Origin: Candidatus Aminicenantota bacterium
GTDB lineage: Bacteria; Acidobacteriota; Aminicenantia; UBA2199
Direction of reading: 5' to 3'
NCBI GenBank assembly: GCA_026393775.1
Contig: JAPKZM010000256.1
Location: 1 to 5,635 of the forward strand
DNA length: 5,635 nucleotides
In this document: one piece after another, positions 1-5,058 of the stretch
How positions within the stretch are numbered: the stretch's first letter is position 1
Layout: every line of letters starts with the position of its first letter
Translations under genes and position numbers: made by a program
Notes under the pieces: model-generated
What the model was told of the DNA's origin: nothing
The model's input: the letters and a program-made list of their open reading frames with translations, nothing else
Database searches by the model: none

Positions 1-778
<778 letters not shown>

Positions 779-783
779 GTTGT

Positions 784-790
784 CTCCTTT
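784..790 (-). promoter_or_regulatory. Shine-Dalgarno site of hppA
   Basis: AAAGGAG on the minus strand, 5 nt before the ATG at 778. It decides the start over the second ATG at 769. It is also the only strong Shine-Dalgarno site visible at any start in this window. Confidence 0.8.
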
Positions 791-823
791 TAAATAGATA
801 GTGGGGACTCTGAAAGAAATGAT

Positions 824-852
824 TTTTTACCCCATTTTTGGCAAAATGTCAA
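824..852 (-). promoter_or_regulatory. Sigma70-type promoter of hppA
   Basis: On the minus strand a perfect -35 TTGACA (852-847) is followed by a 17-nt spacer and a -10 TAAAAA (829-824, 4 of 6 consensus). Transcription would begin near 817, giving a leader of about 40 nt that includes the Shine-Dalgarno site. Two short inverted repeats lie over the core elements: CATTTT-TGGC-AAAATG (833-848) and CAATA-C-TATTG (850-860). They could be operators, but the arms are short and may be chance in an AT-rich stretch. Confidence 0.65.
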
Positions 853-874
853 TACTATTGGCCGAATGAATTGG

Positions 875-903
875 TTGGTTTGGCGAAAATATCATGCTAT
901 AAT
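875..903 (+). promoter_or_regulatory. Extended -10 promoter of the sulfatase-like/exonuclease operon
   Basis: The -35 TTGGTT (875-880, weak) is separated by 17 nt from a perfect -10 TATAAT (898-903), which is preceded by TGC and so forms an extended -10 (TGnTATAAT). Initiation 7 nt beyond the -10 would fall at about 910-911, on the A of an in-frame ATG. If this promoter is used, upstream start codons at 866 and 902 cannot be the translation start and the mRNA would be leaderless. It lies back to back with the hppA promoter, with 22 bp between the two -35 boxes. Confidence 0.6.
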
Positions 904-910
904 GGGAGTG

Positions 911-2782
911 ATGTTGCAGGGAAAGTTGAAGTGGATCGCTGTTGGCCTGGCAGTTCCGGCCGTTTTTTTGCTGCTATTTGTTTTTTTCCGGCCGACACAG
1001 GTCAGGCCGGTCCCATCCCTGCTCGGCCGGGAATTGCATTTTGATGCCGCTTTGGTCGAAGCGGCCTGGAAGGAGATCGCCGTTGATGATGGCCTGGCGA
1101 AAGTGTTTTTTCGCGACCGGGTCAACCGTTTTTTCCCGGATCAGGCAATAAATTGCCGGGTGAGGCGCAAGGACGTCAGCTACCAGGCCCTGCTGGCTCC
1201 GGCCGGGAGCCGCATTGAGCTCTCGTTGAAAGCCGAAAAAGGTGATCAACTCTCCTTTTCCATGTTCAATCCGCAGGCGAAGCCCCTTAAATTCATGGTG
1301 AAAACAGGCCCTCCTGAAAAAGAAAAGCTGCTGTTCAGCGATACGATCAGGGAACAGATCGGCAAGGTCGAGAAGGTTTTGCTGGGCAAGGCCGGAAAGG
1401 AAGTCATCCGCTTGGTCCTGGAAGCAGAGGGGCTTGGCCTGGGGGCTTGGATCAATCCCTGCCTGCTGCGAAGCCAGAACCGGCCTCGAACGGTACTGAT
1501 CCTCATGCTGGATACCATGCGCGCTGACCATGTTTCGGCTTACGGCTATCGGCGCCGGACTACCCCGGCCCTGGATGAGCTGGCCAAGGGCAGTCTGCTG
1601 TTCAATCGGGCTTTTTCCCCCTCCCCCTGGACCCTGCCGGCCCATGTTTCACTTTTCAGCGGCCGCGATGTCCTGCAACACGCTGTTGTCTCTCCGGAGT
1701 CTGTGATTCCGGGTGATTTGCCGCTTTTGGCTGAGAGCATGCAGGAAAATGGATTCGTCACCCTGGCCCTGACCGGTGGTGGTTTTGTCGATGATCACTT
1801 CGGTTTTTACCGGGGTTTTCAAAGTTATAATAGTCGTAGCGATGACGTTTTTCAGCGTGAGGCTGCCGGATTACTGTATAATTCTTTTCGGGAAGATGTG
1901 GCCAATTTTTCCGGCCAGGATCTTTTTATCTTCTTGCACACCTACCAGATGCATGCTCCCTACAAGGCCCCCGACTCCTATTTCCAGGCGTTCAATCCCG
2001 ATTTGGACATCAAATTGCAGAGCGTGGGCAGTGACCTGCAGGCGCTCAGCGGATCGCCGGACTCCCTGCACGCCGAAGCGGCAGTGGAGCGGCAGAAACT
2101 CATCGATCTCTACGACGCTTCCATACTCTACAGCGACCAGGAATTGCTCAAGCCGCTACTCGCTTTTCTGCGCCAGAGCCGGCGTTTTGACGATGCGCTG
2201 CTGGTCGTCATGGCCGACCATGGGGAGGAGTTCTATGACCACGGGAAATGGGAGCACGGGCACACGCTCTATCAGGAGCTTACCCGCATCCCCCTGGTCA
2301 TCAAGCTCCCGGGGCAGAAGCGGGGGCAGGTCCGTAGCCAGCTGGTTTCCCTTTGCGATATCCCGGACCTGATCAAGGGGGAATACGGCTTGGCCGAACA
2401 CACCGGCCGCTGGCTGAGCGAAGGTGCGAGCGATCCGCTGCGGATCCTGGAACTGTCCCTGCCGGTGAGCCCCTTCCATAGCAGCGTGTTCGGCAAGGTT
2501 TCTTTCGTTGAAACAGGTTATCAGTACATCCATAATTTTTTGCCGGCAGCCGGCGGAGCCTCTGCGCCGGCCCCCGTTCTGAGCAACGACGAATGGTTCA
2601 CCCTGGCCGGCGCTCCCTTGAGCGCCGGCGTTCCCTATTCTCCGTCCCCGGCTTTTGTTTCCCGCTATAAAAAAATGCTGGTCGACTACATCCTCCGGCT
2701 TAAGAACCTGAAAAAAAACAGCCGCCAGCTCGATCCCGAACTCCTGAAAAAACTCAAGGCCCTGGGTTACCTGAACAACTAA
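911..2782 (+). CDS. Membrane-anchored sulfatase/alkaline-phosphatase-fold protein with Thr at the nucleophile position
   Basis: Probable extracytoplasmic hydrolase or transferase acting on a sulfate or phosphate ester; the substrate is unknown. Numbering is from the ATG at 911 (623 aa). A signal anchor covers about residues 6-27 (LKW then a Leu/Val/Phe-rich core). About 150 residues of probable beta-rich domain follow, then the catalytic domain: metal site LDTMRADH (200-207), SPWTLPAH (238-245), HTYQMHAPY (343-351) and ADHGEEF (435-441), with further His at 444, 449 and 451. The C terminus LKKLKALGYL is a tail I recall from many bacterial sulfatase-like proteins. Aligned on the sulfatase motif C/S-x-P-x-R, the protein has T241-L-P-A-H: Thr for Cys/Ser and His for Arg. 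FGly chemistry is therefore unlikely, and Thr-nucleophile phospho-enzymes of this fold are a better model. The start is uncertain: ATG 866 (638 aa) and ATG 902 are in frame but lack a ribosome site. The promoter position favours 911. The stop overlaps the next start (TAATG). Confidence 0.88.
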   Translation: MLQGKLKWIAVGLAVPAVFLLLFVFFRPTQVRPVPSLLGRELHFDAALVEAAWKEIAVDDGLAKVFFRDRVNRFFPDQAINCRVRRKDVSYQALLAPAGSRIELSLKAEKGDQLSFSMFNPQAKPLKFMVKTGPPEKEKLLFSDTIREQIGKVEKVLLGKAGKEVIRLVLEAEGLGLGAWINPCLLRSQNRPRTVLILMLDTMRADHVSAYGYRRRTTPALDELAKGSLLFNRAFSPSPWTLPAHVSLFSGRDVLQHAVVSPESVIPGDLPLLAESMQENGFVTLALTGGGFVDDHFGFYRGFQSYNSRSDDVFQREAAGLLYNSFREDVANFSGQDLFIFLHTYQMHAPYKAPDSYFQAFNPDLDIKLQSVGSDLQALSGSPDSLHAEAAVERQKLIDLYDASILYSDQELLKPLLAFLRQSRRFDDALLVVMADHGEEFYDHGKWEHGHTLYQELTRIPLVIKLPGQKRGQVRSQLVSLCDIPDLIKGEYGLAEHTGRWLSEGASDPLRILELSLPVSPFHSSVFGKVSFVETGYQYIHNFLPAAGGASAPAPVLSNDEWFTLAGAPLSAGVPYSPSPAFVSRYKKMLVDYILRLKNLKKNSRQLDPELLKKLKALGYLNN

Positions 2783-4059
2783 TGAGAAAATTGCAGGACC
2801 GGCTCAAGGAAATCGAGCGCAAAAACATTCGGAAAAAATGGACCAGCCTGGATGCCACGGAAGGATTGACCACCAAAGAAAAGCTCGAGAAGCTGGTCCA
2901 ACAAAATTTGCGCAGTCAAGCCCCTGCCCCGGCCGAACGGACGGTGACGCCGCCGGCCGTCGCCAGGGAGTCTTTCCTGGTCAAGGATTTCTTTTACTCC
3001 CTGGACGGCCGCTACGGCAAGGTGCGCCTGGGCAAGTGGCTCGACCTGAAGCCGGAAGCGCTGGCGGTCATTGCGGGAAGCCAAGCCTTCGCCGCCCTCA
3101 ATCCGCGCCGGGCGCTTTTTTTTGACAGCGAAACGACCGGCTTGGCGGGGGGAACGGGGACCATTCCTTTCATGCTCGGTTTCGGTTTATTTAGTGAGCA
3201 AAACTTCCAGGTAAAAATATTTTTTCTCCTGGACCTGGACAAGGAAGGCGAATTTCTGGCCGCGGTCGACGATTTCCTGGCCAACGGGAATTTTTCATTT
3301 ACCGTGACCTTCAACGGCAAAGCCTTTGATTTCCCCCTGCTGGAAACCAGGTACATCTTGCAGCGCCGGCGCTTTCCTTTGCTGCAACTGCCCCATCTTG
3401 ATTTTCTTTTTCCGGCCCGCACCATCTGGAAGAATACCTTTGATTCGCGCAAGCTGGGCTACCTGGGCGAGATGCTGCTGGGGCTTTCCCGTTCCGACGA
3501 TATTGAGGCCAGCACCATCCCGGCCTTGTATTTCGGTTTTCTGCGCAGCGGGGACCTGGCTGCCATCGAACCGGTCATCGAGCACAACGCCATGGACCTG
3601 GTCGGGTTGGCGGCCGTCGTGCTGCTGGGAGTCCTGTACCTCGACGACCACTCCCTGACCGGCGACGGCGGCGAGATCCTCGGCCTGGGCCGGCTCTGCG
3701 AAAGGGCGGGGCTGCTGGAAAAGGCCGAGGCGTTTTACCAGATCGCCAAGGATGTTGGCGGGCGGGCCGACGTGCATACCCAGGCCGTGCGCAGGCTGTC
3801 GGTGCTGCTGAAGAAGAAAAAATTGTACAAGGAAGCCTTGCAGCTTTGGGAGATACTCTCCGCCGCCAACGATCTCCAGGCCTTGCGTGAGATTTCGGTC
3901 CATTACGAGCATCGCGAGCGCAATTATTACCAGGCGGTCGAGATCGTGGAGAAGGCCTTGGAAAACGTCCGCCTCAGCCCGAGCCAGCAGCAGGAACTGG
4001 AAAAGCGGCTGCAGCGGTTGCGGGGCAAGATCACCAAGCTGGAAGAAAAGGAAGAATAA
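2782..4059 (+). CDS. YprB-like RNase H-fold (DEDD) exonuclease domain protein with TPR-like C-terminal tail
   Basis: Predicted cytoplasmic 3'-5' exonuclease of the YprB/RNase_H_2 type; the cellular role of this family is not established. Of 425 aa, residues 1-45 are charged and helical, and 46-65 form a Pro/Ala linker. The nuclease domain covers about 105-290: Exo I FFDSETTG (D115, E117), Exo II FNGKAFDFPLLETR (178-190 region, D183) and Exo III HNAMD (H268, D272). All four acidic metal ligands are present. The H-x3-D spacing is that of DEDDy enzymes (Y-x3-D), with His in the Tyr place. Residues 298-393 form paired helices with TPR character (for example LLEKAEAFYQIAK and LYKEALQLWEILS). The tail 400-425 is Gln/Glu/Lys-rich and probably a coiled coil. 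The gene begins inside the previous stop codon (TAATG) without a clear Shine-Dalgarno site, so translation is probably coupled. No signal peptide is present. Its last ~100 bases recur as a decayed copy at 4885-4988. Confidence 0.88.
   Translation: MRKLQDRLKEIERKNIRKKWTSLDATEGLTTKEKLEKLVQQNLRSQAPAPAERTVTPPAVARESFLVKDFFYSLDGRYGKVRLGKWLDLKPEALAVIAGSQAFAALNPRRALFFDSETTGLAGGTGTIPFMLGFGLFSEQNFQVKIFFLLDLDKEGEFLAAVDDFLANGNFSFTVTFNGKAFDFPLLETRYILQRRRFPLLQLPHLDFLFPARTIWKNTFDSRKLGYLGEMLLGLSRSDDIEASTIPALYFGFLRSGDLAAIEPVIEHNAMDLVGLAAVVLLGVLYLDDHSLTGDGGEILGLGRLCERAGLLEKAEAFYQIAKDVGGRADVHTQAVRRLSVLLKKKKLYKEALQLWEILSAANDLQALREISVHYEHRERNYYQAVEIVEKALENVRLSPSQQQELEKRLQRLRGKITKLEEKEE
3951..4054 (+). repeat. Left copy of a ~100-bp direct repeat (3' end of the exonuclease gene)
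   Basis: This segment encodes the C-terminal residues of the exonuclease protein and recurs 934 bp downstream at 4885-4988. Over 3961-4054 the two copies align without gaps at 80 of 94 positions by hand count; the flank 3951-3960 matches 6 of 10 and similarity is lost further upstream. The longest exact block is 16 bp (CCAGCAGCAGGAACTG and its continuation). The pair brackets the nucleotidyltransferase cassette. Confidence 0.9.
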
Positions 4060-4094
4060 AAAAGGATATGGGTAATCTGTCATGTGTAAAAGTG

Positions 4095-4117
4095 GCGATT
4101 GCCAAACAATCGCTTTT
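4095..4117 (+). terminator. Putative intrinsic terminator after the exonuclease gene
   Basis: Stem GCGATTG (4095-4101), loop CCAAA, stem CAATCGC (4107-4113), then TTTTCT. The 7-bp stem is perfect, and AAAA at 4088-4091 could pair with TTTT across a 3-nt bulge. The T-run is short, so termination may be partial. It lies 36 nt beyond the exonuclease stop and overlaps the -35 and spacer of the promoter proposed for the next gene. Confidence 0.55.
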
Positions 4118-4127
4118 CTGCTATTGT
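4099..4127 (+). promoter_or_regulatory. Extended -10 promoter of the nucleotidyltransferase cassette
   Basis: The -35 TTGCCA (4099-4104, 5 of 6 consensus), a 17-nt spacer and the -10 TATTGT (4122-4127, 4 of 6) preceded by TGC form an extended -10. Exactly 7 nt separate the -10 from the ATG at 4135, so the transcript would start at or next to the A of that ATG. This matches the arrangement at 898-913. The terminator hairpin occupies the -35/spacer DNA. Confidence 0.5.
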
Positions 4128-4134
4128 TTCAGCA

Positions 4135-4641
4135 ATGAAGAAGACGCTGGTCGTGCTGAATGGCCTGAAAAAGCAGGGGCTTATCGCCGATTATGCCATC
4201 GGCGGCGGCATGGGCGCGGTTTTTTATGTCGAACCTTTCCTCACCTATGATTTGGACGTCTTCATTGTGGCCGACAAGCCCGGTCTCCAGCCCCTTGAAT
4301 CCCTCTATCGCTACCTGAAAAAAAGGGGCTTCCGGCCGCAGCAAGAGCAGATCATCATCGAGGGGATCCCGGTCCAGTTCCTGCCGGCATATAACAAGCT
4401 GCTGAAGGAGGCCGTCAGCGAAGCGCGGGAGATCGTCTATCAGGGAACCGCGACCCGGGTCATGACCGCGGAACACCTGGCGGCCGTCATGGTGCAAACC
4501 GGGCGGACCAAAGACCGCGAGCGGTTTTTCAAGATGATAGAAGAAGCGAAGATCGACCCGGGCAAGTTAGCGAGAATGGTGGAGCGGTTCGGTCTACGGC
4601 AAAAATTCTTGCAATGGAAGCGGATGCACGATGAAAAGTAA
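4135..4641 (+). CDS. Nucleotidyltransferase of the pol-beta fold, AbiEii/MNT-like
   Basis: Predicted nucleotide- or nucleotidyl-transferring enzyme; the target (protein, RNA or small molecule) is unknown. From ATG 4135 it has 168 residues. After a helix (1-15) comes the nucleotidyltransferase signature: Gly motif AIGGGMGAVF (21-30) and the metal pair in YDLDVFI (D39, D41). The strand where the third acidic ligand usually lies reads GIPVQFLP (78-84), with Gln81 in the expected place. The C-terminal half has MTAEHLAAVMVQTGRTKDRERF (residues 110-131), a helical segment with the KDRxR pattern of AbiEii-type proteins. An in-frame TTG at 4099 would add 12 residues but lies inside the terminator hairpin and -35 box, so ATG 4135 is preferred. 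No Shine-Dalgarno site precedes it. Its last 11 bases overlap the start of the basic small gene, so the two are probably co-translated. Fold assignment is fairly sure; a toxin role is only analogy to AbiE and MNT systems. Confidence 0.82.
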   Translation: MKKTLVVLNGLKKQGLIADYAIGGGMGAVFYVEPFLTYDLDVFIVADKPGLQPLESLYRYLKKRGFRPQQEQIIIEGIPVQFLPAYNKLLKEAVSEAREIVYQGTATRVMTAEHLAAVMVQTGRTKDRERFFKMIEEAKIDPGKLARMVERFGLRQKFLQWKRMHDEK

Positions 4642-4843
4642 AGCGGCCGCCACGGACGTCATGCTGGCAGGCAAGGTGCGGGCGAAAAGCGAGTTCCGGC
4701 GCAAGCAGGCCGCGATGCCCTTTGCCCGCAAGGTCGAGGTCGTGGTCCGGCTGCAGAAAATAGCCGCCGGCATCGGCAAGGCCGCGGGAAAGAAACCGGT
4801 CCGCTCAGCCTGGCGGATCCCGGCCCGCAGGCGCCCAGCCTGA
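4631..4843 (+). CDS. Small highly basic protein partnered with the nucleotidyltransferase
   Basis: Seventy residues of unknown function. Its start ATG lies 11 nt inside the end of the nucleotidyltransferase gene, and GGAAG at 4616-4620 could be a weak ribosome site 10 nt upstream. The protein has about 20 Lys/Arg against 3 Asp/Glu. A helix-rich core, AAMPFARKVEVVVRLQKIA (27-45), fits a pattern I recall (LPFEEKIRILVRLQ-like) in small proteins encoded beside such nucleotidyltransferases. The tail 50-70 is Lys/Arg/Pro-rich and probably disordered. It could be an antitoxin-like partner, a substrate or a nucleic-acid-binding cofactor of the enzyme; the sequence does not decide. No membrane segment or Cys is present. 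The overlap, shared strand and recurring core support a real gene despite its size. Confidence 0.7.
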   Translation: MKSKAAATDVMLAGKVRAKSEFRRKQAAMPFARKVEVVVRLQKIAAGIGKAAGKKPVRSAWRIPARRRPA

Positions 4844-4884
4844 GAGTTATGCAAAAAAACCGTCCCGAACCCATCTGTGAAATA

Positions 4885-5011
4885 GTATTCCTCGGGAAAT
4901 ATCCGCCTGAATCCCAGCCAGCAGCAGGAACTGGAAAAGCTGCTGTAGCGGCTGCGGCAGAAGATCGCCAAGCTGGAAGAAAAGGAAGGGCCGCAGAACG
5001 GAATATCGTAA
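4885..5011 (+). pseudogene. Decayed second copy of the exonuclease gene 3' end
   Basis: Read in the ancestral frame from 4895, this encodes GNIRLNPSQQQELEKLL, a TAG at 4946-4948 where the intact gene has CAG, then RLRQKIAKLEEKEG and a few further residues to TAA at 5009. It matches residues 394-424 of the exonuclease protein. Many differences are synonymous or conservative (CTC/CTG, ATC ACC/ATC GCC, TTG/CTG), so the copy probably came from a translated sequence before it decayed. A further in-frame TAG lies at 4883, and nothing of the nuclease or TPR domains is recognisable upstream. It fills most of the 215-bp gap between the basic small gene and dedA. No other gene is supported in that gap. 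Confidence 0.85.
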
Positions 5012-5030
5012 CTCGACTCGGACTTCTTTT

Positions 5031-5057
5031 TGTAAGGGCGGTTCGCGAACCGCTACA
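5031..5057. repeat. GC-rich palindrome, possibly a dispersed short palindromic repeat or terminator
   Basis: A perfect 16-bp palindrome GCGGTTCGCGAACCGC (5038-5053) is framed by TGTA (5031-5034) and TACA (5054-5057). It looks like a shortened version of a palindrome I recall as dispersed in many bacterial genomes (TGTAGGGGCGGTTCG and its mirror), with three bases lost from the right arm. It lies between convergent genes, 2 bp from the dedA stop. T-runs are weak on both sides (TTTATTT on plus, none on minus), so a terminator role is possible but not shown. Confidence 0.6.
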
Positions 5058-5058
5058 T

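Noticed and set aside
866..910. N-terminal extension of the sulfatase-like protein from ATG 866 or 902
   Set aside because: No ribosome site precedes either ATG. The extension overlaps a consensus extended -10, and the protein from 911 already has a proper signal anchor. This is not excluded; the start remains uncertain.
4099..4134. TTG start adding 12 residues to the nucleotidyltransferase
   Set aside because: It lies inside the terminator stem and -35 box, has no ribosome site, and the fold is complete from ATG 4135.
4068..4250. 60-residue plus-strand frame starting in the intergenic region
   Set aside because: It overlaps the terminator and the nucleotidyltransferase in another frame and has no recognisable features.
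4060..5058. A transposon or integrative element with its own enzyme
   Set aside because: No transposase, integrase or terminal inverted repeats are visible. The flanking repeats are gene-tail copies at ~85% identity, not identical target duplications.
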